64,000 nt of DNA, taken from contig NC_092570.1 in the NCBI RefSeq assembly GCF_037975245.1, forward strand, positions 6,987,001 through 7,051,000. The letters are read 5' to 3'. Made by a program: the position numbers and the translations under genes. The stretch comes from Apostichopus japonicus (taxonomy: Eukaryota; Echinodermata; Holothuroidea; Aspidochirotida; Stichopodidae). The notes beneath the pieces were generated by a model. It was given only the letters and a program-made list of their open reading frames with translations, ran no database searches and was not told the DNA's origin. This document shows positions 42,190 through 57,300 of this stretch, piece by piece (the first letter of the stretch is position 1; each line of letters opens with the position of its first letter).

Positions 42190-43630
42190 ACTTTTCCTCA
42201 GGTTAAAAATGTGCCCTTTTTCTACATAAAAATTGAGGTGTCTCAAGTCAGCAAGAGGCCAGGGAACCAGAATGAACACTCGGGAAGGGCCGTTTCCGGC
42301 CATCTGAGGGCATTGTAAAACCAAAAATTTTCTTGTACCCTCCGCGCCAACCTATGGTGGCGCTCCGCTCAGATAGTCGTGCATACAACTTTGCTAATCC
42401 TGGCTATGCCCCTGACTTTTAATGAATTTCTGTGGGTCAAACTCAAAGCCTTTTCGAATGGAAACAAAATTTATTAACTTCTACAAAGATATTAACAAGG
42501 AATAAAGTCTAATTCGGAAGATTCCTACATTAGCAACTAAAATGATTTCACCTCATTTTTTTCACATTGGATATTGCAGTGCTATAGTATGCATATTTTC
42601 CTTGAGGGGGGGGGGGGGCGTTGATGGAGTGCTGTGTATACGCAAATAAGATAATACAATAAGAGTTATAAAGGGTACTAAATATAAGGCTGCATCAGTC
42701 CAATCGAATTCCTGCAAAGTGCCCTTTGATGTCGGTGCCCCCCCAGATTAAAAATGCTTCCGCCGCCCTTGGTGCCTGGGCTGCTTACTGAAACAAAGAA
42801 AATATGGGTGGAATGGAAGAAGAAATGAGGAACAGACCAACTTTTCTTTTGAGGAATGTTCTTTACTTTTGTCCCCTTTTAATTCTGTTAACACAACATT
42901 AGTGATAGATAACCAGAAAAGCCACAACTCGAGAAGTATGGAGTGAAATTTTTGGAAGTCTCGGCAGGAGGGAAGAAAAATGGCAAAAAAGAGAATGAGT
43001 CAAAAGAAAAAAGGCATCTCGATACCATCCTTTAAAGGAATGAAGAACATAGGTGCAGAAGTTAATATGAGAGAGAGGGGTGGGGTGGAGGTGGGGATGA
43101 GATTTAAAGGGCTAACTTTTGCACATTCATAGGTTTCTAGAAGTGTGATCCCACAGCACAGACAGGAAGAATGAAGTTAAAGAAATATCTCAAAGCATAT
43201 ACAAAACAAAAGCGAAAACCAAAACAATTGCCCAAACTTCGACATTAAAACTTTGATCACTTGTGCGATCAATGCTGCCGACCTTGGAACATTTCTCTTT
43301 GTAAGGAAACTTGAGTGTCTCATCATGTACACAGGGGGTCGGGTGGAGGTGGAGTGCAAAAGACATTGAGTTTTATCAGATTAGCTTGATCGGATTTGCA
43401 TGAATTTCACCAGCCGATAATATATGCTTATTATTCCAAGCTGATATAGAATCCTGTAGAGGGTTAACATACAATGCAAGAAATATGAATGGATGACCTT
43501 TGACTATTTCAAAAAATTTAATGTAACAAGTGTGCGTGGAATTGGTTTCAAAAACCAAATGAAGTATGTTAATACATTCCAGCTGACATCCACAGTTGAC
43601 ATCCACAGTATTTGAAATTATCATGGTACC

Positions 43631-43816
43631 ATGGACAAGTTAATTGAAAAAATTAACCAGGCAGTTCTTCATAACACTGAGAGTAAATGTCACCAGGACG
43701 TTACGACTACAGTTTTACCTCTGGTGCACGACAAAACTAGATTTATCGTGAAACTCCTCTCTTCGGGGCAACCTGGATTGCACAGAAGGAGATTTGAAAG
43801 GTTCCTTTCTCTTTGA
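43631..43816 (+). other. Unrecognised 61-codon open frame
   Basis: It starts ACCATGG (strong start context) and ends near TTTGAG|gtatgc. The peptide (MDKLIEKINQAVLHNTESK start) has a coding-like composition with no known domain. There is no support beyond the open frame. Confidence 0.15.
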
Positions 43817-45065
43817 GGTATGCAGCTTGTTCGACAAGTCTAAGGAAGTGGCATCTAACTTTTGTCAGCAACATCGTCATTTTTTCGGGGAATGCATCAA
43901 AATATTATAAAGGGATGAAAAGAAAGCAGAAAAGAAGGGGGCAAAAAATGGGGGCAAGTGAGTAATATGACTTGTATGGTAAGTAAGTACGCCTCCAACT
44001 TTGAAAGAGAGAGAAGAGAAAGGAACACTGCCTAATTTTATAGGCAGTGATAGATACACTTCAAACACTTAGATATCACAAACACAGAACTTAAAACATA
44101 GACTGAGGCACGTAGGAAATTTCTTAAAACTAGTATCATTACACACAAAAACAATTACTTTTATTTTTCTGAATCTTATTTTACATAATTTATTACTGGA
44201 GTTCACTTACGTTACATTTTGTTGTTGTTGTAGTTTTCTTATTTCCCTTAAGCATATTTTTGCATTCTGAAGATAGTAAAGAAAGTCTTGGTATTGCAAC
44301 ACTTAGTTCTATGGGTTCGAATCCCAAAAAGTTCTTTGCTCTTTTCAGTCGGGTGTTTCCATTCTAGATATTACTCCTCAATAATTTTTGTAGGTATGAT
44401 TGATTCCAAAACTTTGATCGGTGACATTTGTGGACAAAATTTATTATTCAACCCCCTCCCTACCCTTCCTCCATCCGTCATATATTTCCATGGTTACCAA
44501 ATCAAATCAAAATAAAATAGAAACATCTACCCAATAGCTATTGTGTGTCTTGTAATTTGAAATAGCCCAAATTTTCATATGATGCAGCAGAGTGATGCCA
44601 CAATGGCTAAATATTTAAAAAAAAAAGAAAAAAGATTAGTGTCCTCCATTCTTGTATCATTTAAAAAAAAAGATACTGTTATCTCTTGCCCTGGAACATT
44701 GTCTTAAGCAGAGAGCAAAATTATCACCATAAAAACTTCAGATCACATAAACAGGCTCTGGATATGACACAAAAATATACCCTTATGTAATAAAATTGCA
44801 TTATCTTAAATTCCAAAGCAGCATTCTAAACACTTGCATTGCTTCAATCTTTTTGAGGACTATTTGGTGTTCCTACTTTGTATTGAAGACAATGCCAATT
44901 TTAATTTTTTTTTGTTCAGGGTCAGCTCACACCTCCCGTCATCAGTGAAACCAGCACACCAAGACCCTCGTTTTTTATCACATGACAGAAGATCTCTGTG
45001 TTGAAATTGTGCCTCCACAGTAGACGATATGCTTAAACGAAGTCTCACAGAGTATCCTTCCAATG

Positions 45066-45071
45066 TTTAAT
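45066..45071 (-). other. SERP1: Candidate polyadenylation signal of SERP1 (ATTAAA)
   Basis: ATTAAA on the minus strand lies about 150 nt after the SERP1 stop. It is a common variant signal at a plausible distance. AATAAA on this strand is next seen much further away (near 44194 and 44165), so a longer 3' UTR is the alternative. Confidence 0.35.
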
Positions 45072-45222
45072 AACAACATGATACAATTCTTTTCAATGTC
45101 TGTGATCTGTTAAAGTCAATTCTTGTTGGTTGAAGATGGGGCTTTCTTTCCTTCTTTATCAAAAAGTGTCTCGTATTCCTGTAGGGAGATACCCATGAGA
45201 AGGGTTTTTCGATGAGTTGGTT

Positions 45223-47812
<2,590 letters not shown>

Positions 47813-48360
47813 TTTAGAGAAATGTGTGTGTTTTTGCAACAGGTTTGTATGGACCTTACGACGCGTCGAAGTAGTTGACACCAGCTGTTTCGATAAGTTT
47901 TTACACACGATGCAACGTTGTATGGAAGGGGATGATCCAAACGATATGTACACGTCAAATTTGACCTACCGAGGTCTTGATCGAAAACAATCAAATTAGG
48001 TAGTATTTGAAAGAAAAATTTACCACATGAGTACTTAAAAATCACTATCAATTTTTGTGCAAATTAATTTTTCACATATATGATAAATATTTGGGATTTA
48101 TTTTACCAAATATAATTTCGAGTGAAATTTTTTGGTTTATTAAGTTTTCCAATCAGTTCAATATATTGAACAGTCATTTGAAGTTACGTACCTCTTGACA
48201 TGACCTTGAAAGCAAATTTAGAGCGGTAGCTACAAATTACTATAGAGTCTACACTGCCTAACTCAGGTTAAGTTGCTATTTATTATCCACGCCGCTGCAG
48301 CAGCTACGCGATTTCATTTCCGTGGCGACAGATTAATCTCTAGACAGTAAAGTATTCAAG
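47813..48360. promoter_or_regulatory. Shared divergent promoter region SERP1 / PCID2
   Basis: This 548-bp interval separates the start codons of two head-to-head genes. It is richer in CpG than its surroundings (for example the acgacgcgtcg cluster near 47859 and ccacgccg...acgcgat near 48289-48309). No TATA box is obvious at a useful distance for either gene. That combination fits a CpG-type bidirectional housekeeping promoter. It also contains both 5' UTRs, so the true promoter is shorter. Transcription start sites cannot be placed from sequence. Confidence 0.7.
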
Positions 48361-48366
48361 ATGGCG
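48357..48366 (+). promoter_or_regulatory. PCID2: YY1-like motif overlapping the PCID2 start codon
   Basis: CAAGATGGCG spans the ATG. It is the core of the YY1 site, which in many housekeeping genes sits just downstream of the transcription start and over the initiator codon. On the other strand the SERP1 start lies in AAAATGGCAGC, one base from the consensus. Confidence 0.5.
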
Positions 48367-51300
48367 CATACAACGCTTAACCATTACCTACAGCAGGTGA
48401 AAACTAGAAAAATTCGATCTGTTTCTACACATTATTTCTGTGGGACACATGCATTTGTTTCGTGAAACTAGGCCCAATGTTAAACTTAACTTAACATTTA
48501 TGAATCTTGATTTAGCCTAACAAGTAACATGAAACCCCCTTGCTTCACCTACATGAAGCCTAAATGTGCCTAAAATATGTAAGACTGCGTCATAAATCTC
48601 AAAAGGGAGCAATTGCAGAAGCCCCTAAACTCATTCACTTTTGGCATTATAAGAAAGATAAAAAAAAAATAATTCTAGCCTTACTGTATATATCGTCTTT
48701 TGGACACAATCTGTGACTGTGACTTGTGAGATTCAAGAGTTGCAAGGTGTTCTGTAATTAAGCACTCAAAAGTGTGGGATACCTCAGGGCTTTACAAAAT
48801 TTGAAAGGAGTGTGGTAATTGCAAGACGGGAACAGGTTTACCACATGGATGAAATGTTAAGCCTGTCAAACTTTGGGTGTGCAGTTTTGAGGGCAAATGT
48901 TAGATGCGTTTCGGGTCGTTGGAAATTACCAAATTTCTCATCGGGCGACTAGTTGATTACATCAATTTCAGATTGCATTGCATTTGTCAAGTTTTAATCA
49001 AATGACATAATCATGTCTTGATCATGATCCATTCCCTGGCCAATTTTTTGTAGATCTACAAAAGATCTCTATAATCAAACTAGCCAGGACTACCAATATT
49101 TTGGGAAATGTTTAAGAAACTTGCTCCATCAGTTTATTCTGTCCAAATTTTTATGTTGTATCTCAGAGTTTTGACATTTTAAGTCTTGACTCATGTCATT
49201 TTATCTTGAAATTTTGATATTGCATTGATCTCAAAACTATGGGTATTTTTTACTTTTGCTTTTAAAACTTTTACAGCTGGAAACTGCTTTTAAGAGAAAA
49301 CGAGGACCACAAGCTGCAGTAAGTGTGAAATAAAGTTTATTTGCAACATGTTAGAGAAAGTGGAGACTTAAGTGCTTTTAGAGTAGTATCGCATTGATAG
49401 GCCAATATCCATGTAATGCTATTTAAAACCTAAATGCCAAATTTTGTTGGACAAATGTTTTTTCTCGGTTTCTGTACTTTTCTAAGAGTGCAATAATAAA
49501 CAAATCGGTGGAATTTCATTTCTTCTCATACAAGTTAATATTATTAAGGGGAGGTAAGGCAATAATTTCAATATTTTTCAGTTTTTGCATACCATATCCT
49601 TGCAAACAATTCATTAAGTAAGAAAATAGATAACTGGTAGGAATTACCTGAAGGATGATTTAGAAGAATTAATGTGTCTTTAACTTTCAATTTAACATAG
49701 ATTGAACAAGTATGTTATGAAAAATGTTTCCTCACAAATTACAACAAGAAATAGCCAGTTGCAGAACACACTATTGAAGCAGCCAGGGTATATTGAAATT
49801 TCAGAAACTCACTTTAATTGTGATATTTGGATAAAGTTAGTACAATACGGTAATGCAGATTTTTCATGATTATTAAGAGTTCTTGACTTTTCGATTCTTT
49901 CTGCGTCTTCGAATGACAGACATTGTTGTCCTTCAAGGACCCACACATCGCAAACCCTAGACTGCAGATGGAAGAGCCAGAAACCCAATGCGAACAATGG
50001 TTTGAGCCACCTATTGATGAACTGGTAGCAGCACATATTAAGTAAGATTTTAGACATCCTTTTCAATATTTCACCCATACTGCATGTTAGTGTTGGTTTT
50101 TTTTTTTAAATGAACCTTGCCTTCAAAAAGAGAGAATCTTGCCAGGTAAGATAGGGTTAAAAATGGAATCTATTAAAGGCATTGAAGACTCGCCCCAAAC
50201 CTTGTGTCGCCCTCTGAAACAAGTTAACTTTCCGTTGCTTGCAAATGAAGTTTTCTTCTTGTCGCTACAAAATGCAACGTGCTACATTGTTATCTTTATC
50301 TGGACCTGAGATGTCCAGCGCTGCTATGTACACTGTGTTGTGGGTATTGACCATAGCTGCATGTATTGGCTGTACACTCGTGTCTAATTACCGACCGTAG
50401 CAAGCTGTGTGTGCATTTTCTGGGATCGATGGTGGTGTGTAACACTTCTGTTACACCTCATTCGAAACTAGGTCAGATTACCGGCATCAGAGCTTTCTTT
50501 GTGTGCGAGTCTTCACTTCCTTTCAGTGTCTTCTAATTTCAAACAAGAGATTTAAGTGGCACCTGGAACAAGTATTGAAGAGGTGTAATTTCACTTTCAA
50601 TTCAGTTTCTCTGTGGTATGTGGTATAATGGGCCTAATGGAAACCATTTTGTTAATTTTGTTGTATTAAATTGTCACAACATATGTTAAGGAACTGTGTT
50701 ATGGTTAAAATAAACATCAACACATGGGCTAGCTCTATAATACTAGAGACCCAAGAGGAGAGAGATGGGGGGGGGGTGTTTGTATTCTATGTGTAATATG
50801 TTCAGTTGTCTTTATAAGCCTAGAAGAATTTTTTATCAGAGACCTGGACGATTTTAATGCTTTTACTTTCAGATGCATCTGGTGTGTATCTAACCATGAC
50901 TTTGCCCAAGCCTACGGTTACCAGTCTGTGGTGGTCCAGTATCCTTTGCATTAAATAATTCATCTACTATTGCATAGGAAAATGTTAATTAACAAAATGT
51001 TGTTAACTCCATGTCCCTAATGTCTTGTTTTATAGGAATAACAACCTGATTGTAAGTAGCAGAGCAATGTGTTGCCCTTTTGAAAGCGGTCAGTAGTGGT
51101 CAGTATTATACAGTTGTTCAGCTGCAGATTTAAAAGGAATATTTTCATATATTAATTTCTCCTTGGACCTCTACCTCCAATAATTAGGCAAAGAGTTTTT
51201 TCCCTTTTTTGGAGGGCAGCCAATCTTTGAATAGTTTCACCAGAGCTTTTCCATTTTAGTATAATTTGAGTTTCTGTGTCATTATCGGTTATTGCTATCT

Positions 51301-54300
51301 GGACCTTATCCACAAAACCTCAGATCATTCATCCGTGAATTTCAAAGCCACAAGGAAGAAAACTGGTAAGTTAAATCCTCCGGTTTGAATATATATCCTG
51401 TAATTGTTTCTTACAACAGTATACTTTGTCTGCTAAACTGCTGCTTGTTTTTGTCTTTTTGTTTGTCCTGAAGAATGCAATTGAAGTAGGAGTGTGACTG
51501 ACAAAATAGTCTTCCTTCTTGACAAACTTGTTAGAGGAGATGCAGTTCCTTCAATTTCAGCCAAACTTTGCATTATTATCATTTATTTACAATTCTTTTT
51601 TTTTTGGGGGGGGGGGAGGGGGGTTTTGAGGGGTAGATCAGGGAAAGGAATGGATAGGGGGAACTGAGATCTTTGAAGATATTCTAGAAACTGAAAGCTA
51701 TTGTGTTACAACACAAGATTACTTTAGACGTTGTCAAGTAAATTATGAACATCTCAGCTATATAAGGGTGATCAATGCTGTATTACGGAGTGACATCAAG
51801 CAAGGAAACCCACCGTTTACATCGTTCCTGTTCTTACGTAACTACACTCTGCTCATATTATATTTTCCTGTAGGGTTGGTAGAGTTTATACACTGTGCTC
51901 CATATATCACACATCCAGCCAATACACTGCCCACTTTTTCTCTCTTCCAAATCTACCATTTAGCAGGCAACATACCTTTTTTGTTTGTTTATCGCAGGGC
52001 TTCTGCCTGACAACATTCAGTTAGTTTATGTTGTTGTTTGTCTTTTGGATTTCTTCAACTATTTGAAGCATTCCATGAGTATCCTTTAATTTTTCCATGT
52101 TTTTTGTTTTGTTTATTGCATGTGAGTATCATCAAGTGCTTGTAAATACCCAAAGAGTAAATTCTGGTGAGTCAGGGACATCTACGTTCAAGGGATCTAT
52201 TCTGAAGTGACTTGTTTCGCAAAGAAATGTGGCTAAAAAATTAGCACTTAACACTTGTTAGAGCTTTTGTTTAAAATTGTCCCCCCCCCCCCCCCCCCCG
52301 ATGCAGTTGTAGTTTCAAAATCAATTTGAGGTCACACATGTCTAAGTTCACCAACCACCATTTTACCATGAAAGCTGTTTTTTATTCCATTTTCCTTTCC
52401 TTTCCAGGGCTCTACCAATAATGTACACGATCGTGGTGGACCTCAGATTGTTTGCAAACAATGTAAGTTACATCGTCTTCTAAGACAAGTGCAACTGAAT
52501 TTGCATTTCCTTCATGTAAATTTTTAAAGTTGAACGAGTAAGTTAAGGAAAAGCCACACTAAAGTTAGCATTTATTCCTTCCTTTCCCTAAAAAAATGTG
52601 AAGATTAATATTAGTATCGTTTTGCTTCGGTTTGTTTTGGGTTTCACTTTTTGTATTCATCCTACTCTTCTGCAAGATCCCCTTGTTTCATGAAAAGTGA
52701 AGAATTTAGAAAATTAACAGAGTCTGCTGAAATATAATTATAACTGTATATATTCTGTATCAGCTCTTGTTGCTGAGGTGTAAAGGTCACCCTCTGGAAG
52801 TGAAAATTCTAAAATAAAAAAAAAACACTGGATATGAGAAGATCTATGTTTAGAAAACGATCTGACTAGGAAACTATCGAAGCAGTCTTTAGTGATGATT
52901 TTGGGTCGGTTTCGACTTTATGGCAATAAAATGTGCTGATCAGTAGCTTGGGTTTAAGTTTCAGTCCAAATAGTGAAGAAACAGCAGAAGAGCTTTAATA
53001 AAAAAAAATTATTTGTTTTCTGCATCTCTACTATAATATGAAATTGTGTTTGTGCAATAAGTTGTGCCTGGGCGACAAAATGTTTTTGGGGCAACAAAAA
53101 GATTCTGGGAGACAAGAATGAAACATATATCATGAATTATTTCAATCTTGACGTTCAGCTAGTGAAAAAATAAGCTTGATGTTGGGTGGTCTTGGTTGCA
53201 GGTATTTTTGAGTGATACACAAATAAGTGTGCAGTAAAATTTCAAAGAAATATGTGGTGAGCAAATCACAAATTGTGGCTTGTATAAAGTTTGAAAGAAC
53301 AAGAGAGCAGTTGTGACATATATACTCTGAATAAGAAAGAGCAGTGTACTTGGGATAAACTTGATCAACTTTGGATATTTATAATATGGCAATTTGAATA
53401 TGAGACAGGAATAAAAAATATCACCATTAGTGTAACCTTGGTTGCTTCACAAAACTTAACCATTACAACTTACTATCCATTGAAAATCTCCCTACATGTA
53501 ATGTATAGGGAGATAGGATATTGTACTTCACCCACACATCAGAAATGTGAGGAAGAGAGTGTGTGAGTGAGCAAAAAGGTGTTTTTGTGAATTCCTATCC
53601 AGTTCAAACTTTGATGGGTAGGTGCCTGACCATGTATGCTCATGCCTGCATGATTGATGACGTCAGAGGTCAAAGGTCAAGAAATCTAAAAATTGGTGTT
53701 TAGCCATCTTCTGCATGTCAACATGTTGGGAAAAGGCATTAAACCACACCATATCTAGAGAATGATCAGGCAAATTATAGAATATGACAGGTTTAGGGTA
53801 GGGGTCAAAAGTCAATTGAGTTCAAAGTTACCATTGGCCTATATTGTGCTAAAAAGTGTGTCACAAACTCCTCCTAGACCATACGTCCAATCAAGTTCAA
53901 ACTTGGTGGGTCGGTGCCTGTCCATGTAAACTCATGCGTGTGTGATTGATGGTATCAAAGGTCAGAGTTCAAAGGTCAAAATATCTAAAAATTGGGGCTT
54001 AGGCATATTTTGCATGCCAACATGTTGGAAAAAGGCATTATTCTACACAATATGTAGAGAATGATGAGGCAAATTTCTAATTTATAAATATGGCAGATGT
54101 AAGGTCAGGGTCAAAGGCCAACTTAGTAAAAAGGTGTAAAACTGGTCTAAATTGCGCGAAAAAGCTTTTTGGCGAATTCCTCCGAGACCATAAGTCTGAT
54201 CACCTTCAAACTTGGCGGGTAGGTGCCTGACCATGTACTGTAAACTTGTGATTGGTGACATCACAGGTCAAATACCTCAATACTTTCTTAGCCATTTTCT

Positions 54301-57300
54301 GCTTGTTTGTTGGAAAAAGTCATTAAACCACAAGATATGTACAGAGTAATGGGACATTTTTTTAAAGAGTACTATGTAGTATGAAGTATACTAAGTAGTA
54401 TGAAGATGTTAAGGGTCGAGGTCAAAGGTCAATGTAGATCCATTCTGTCATAGAAGAGATTAGATCTGCAACTCCATGGATTGCCATCTTCTTCTCTTTG
54501 CTGATAGGCCGAGCTACAGCTAAGTCGGAGTGGGAAAGGGAAACCTGGAGAAGTCCTGGAGAAAGCAGCTGACACCATTATGGCTTGTTTCAGAGTCTGT
54601 GCTGCAGACAAGTGAGTACAGCATCCATCATTTGTGGAAATTTGGAAGATATGTGGGGGGGGGGAGAGGAGGGGAGGAAGGAGGGGAGAGGGAGGAGGAT
54701 GGACTTTGGTGGATTAGTTATACATCCTCTCATCTAAACTTAATGCTACAAGAAAGTGTTTGAAACTATCCAAGTCTTCACTCATCCTTATTCCCTGCTA
54801 TATCACTAAGTTATTTTCAAAGCAAAACTAGACAAATAAAGTAAAAATAGAAACATTTGTTTCTGGGCAAATCAATTCTATAATTCTTACCCTTTCATTT
54901 TGTATTTCAGTCTGATAATACTGTCAGATTTACCAGGATATGCTGTGGCGCTGTCTTATGACTGTTATCAATGTGAGAGGCTTAATCAAATAGAAATGGA
55001 AAAGAACAAAACTGCTAAATAATTTTGGACATTTATGAAAAAGCTTTAAATGTAGAAGAATTCACTCCTCCCCATGACAGCAATAAAGATACCAACTTGC
55101 GTATCATACCTTTAAAACTATATATTAGGTGTGTGGGTGAGGGGGTGGTGGGGGTTGGGGGGGGGAGAGTAGGATGAGTTATAATGTGGAGTGGCTTACA
55201 TGCAAAACTTATGTCTGTCATTACTCCATAATTAAGTGAACAATGAATTTTCATCCTGTTGATGTCGGTCTAATTGTTCAAATATTTTAAACTCTGAGAA
55301 GCTCGACGATAAACATGTCTCTCTTTTATTACATGTAGTCGTGCAGCTGTGCAAGACTCCAAGAAGTGGGGAATGCTTTATCTTATCAACCAGCTCTTTA
55401 AGATTTATTTTAAGGTGAGTTTTTTTTCTGTCACTGCTGTAAAACTTAATGGGTGAAGGGAGTATATGAATTCTATCTAGAAATGCACAATTTCCAGTTT
55501 GCCAGTTCCAAAGCCGACCAGGTACCAATATGAGCTCTCAATTGATTTTTTGTTTCGGGATTAAAAATTGGGAAATGGGGTTTGGTTGACTGTTCTATCA
55601 ATTGTTTTGAAACAACTGCAGTGTTGATGAATGGGGGGAGGGGGGGAGGGAGGAGGGGGAGGGCCTTCATCTCCCTCAGTACATGAGAAAGTGTCACAGG
55701 GCGTTGTGGTCAAGTGGTTAAGGCAGTGGACTTGTGATCTAAGGATTACAGGTTCGAGCCCTGGCCAGATCATTGCGTTGTGTCCTTGGGCAAGGGGCTT
55801 TATCTCCATTGCTTCTTTTCACTCAGGTGTATAAATGGGGACTTGCGAGGTAACTTGTAAATATAGTTGCCTGCGCCGGTTTGTGGCTGCACCCTATGGG
55901 AAGTCCCCCGGGGGACACGTGGTTGTGGTGCACTGTGGTGCTCAGGAGTGATTGATTGAATTGTGCACACTTTGGTGTGTAGGTGTGTCAAGTTACCAAT
56001 GACCAGGGTTGTAAAGTCGTGTGAAAGGGCCTTGGCCCTGACCAAGACTGTAAACCTAAATAATAAAAATGCCGAGACGCAGTTTGGTCCAGCCGATTGA
56101 GACTTCCTCCAGTGGTGGTCCTGGGAGCAGGAGTGGGTGCGAAATTAAACTCCTTCCTGTAATGCTCTGGACACATATTGAAAAGAGCAGGCGTGATATG
56201 TCAGTAGTCACCGACGATCACCACATAGATAGGTTTTCAATTGACTTGCTGTTGATTTCCTAACCCGTAGGTAAACAGGAAACTAAACTAACTTGAACTT
56301 ACCCTATATGTGGGTTTGTGGGAAGTGGTCAAGACAAACAATGGAGAAGTAAATGAGAGACAGGTGTTAATTAATTTAATAATTATTGATTTTGATTTAC
56401 CTAGATGTGGACTGTCACTCCTGATCATTTTTCTTAATCTAATCTTTCTAATCTAATCCGGTATGTTTACTTTTCAGATTAATAAGATGCATTTATGCAA
56501 GCCGCTCATCAGAGCCATCGAGAGTTCTAACTTAAAGGATAAGTTCAGCATATCGCAGCTGGTGACATATAGGTACTATGTGGGGAGGAAAGCCATGTTT
56601 GACAGCGACTTTAAAAATGGTAAGTTGATGATAGCAGAACCGGAAGGCGGGATATTTCATATACATCAATGCTTTGAACTTTTGATACTTTCTTTAATCA
56701 ATGTTTTTTTTTTTTTGCTAGATATTAATTGCAAGTATTGCTGCAATTATAATTGTAGTTACTAGACATAATTAAAACTGGCATTAATTTCAGTAGTATA
56801 AGATTTATTTTGTGTCATGAACTAAAATCATGAAACAAGGTGATTTCACACTCTGGGGAAACATCAGCAAAAATGGCAACCACTGGAATGATTTTCAAAA
56901 TTTTTGGTAGTAAATGTAAGTAAATGTTACTTAAGATATAAGATTCCTTCAGACTATGTTAAGAGTAATGAAGGAGACACTGAGGTGTCATTTCTGACTA
57001 GGCAGGATGGAATGTGCAACATGCTACAACCTAAAGCTATCATATTGCTTGACAGATGAAACTGTTTTCGATGTTGTAGAGAATATTTATGTTTTTCCTC
57101 TTTTATTAATCTTCTCAGCTGAAACATACCTTTCGTTTGCTTTCGTGAGATGCCATAAATCCTGCAAGCAGAATAAAAGACTGATTCTGATGTACCTTCT
57201 TCCTGTCAAAATGCTGTTGGTAAGATATGCAATAATTCAAAAAGAAAGATACGGTCTCTGCAGGAAAAAGGAAAGATAATGTCTAATGCTGAAAATATCT

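Larger units (their letters stand above)
38921..45065. other. Intergenic region between TSC22D and SERP1
   Basis: No intact gene is seen. It contains poly-G/C tracts (41200-41212, 41626-41637, 42606-42619), a G/C palindrome (42166-42189) and repeat debris near 42150-42420 and 42720-42790. A promoter-type box B sequence GGTTCGAATCC at about 44314 may be an old tRNA-derived fragment. Confidence 0.5.

Noticed and set aside
44300-44330. Box B-like GGTTCGAATCC suggesting a tRNA gene
   Set aside because: No box A at the right spacing and no cloverleaf; at most an old tRNA-derived fragment.
55699-55770. tRNA gene call over the SINE head
   Set aside because: The boxes are followed by a SINE body and A-rich tail, and the acceptor stem does not pair.
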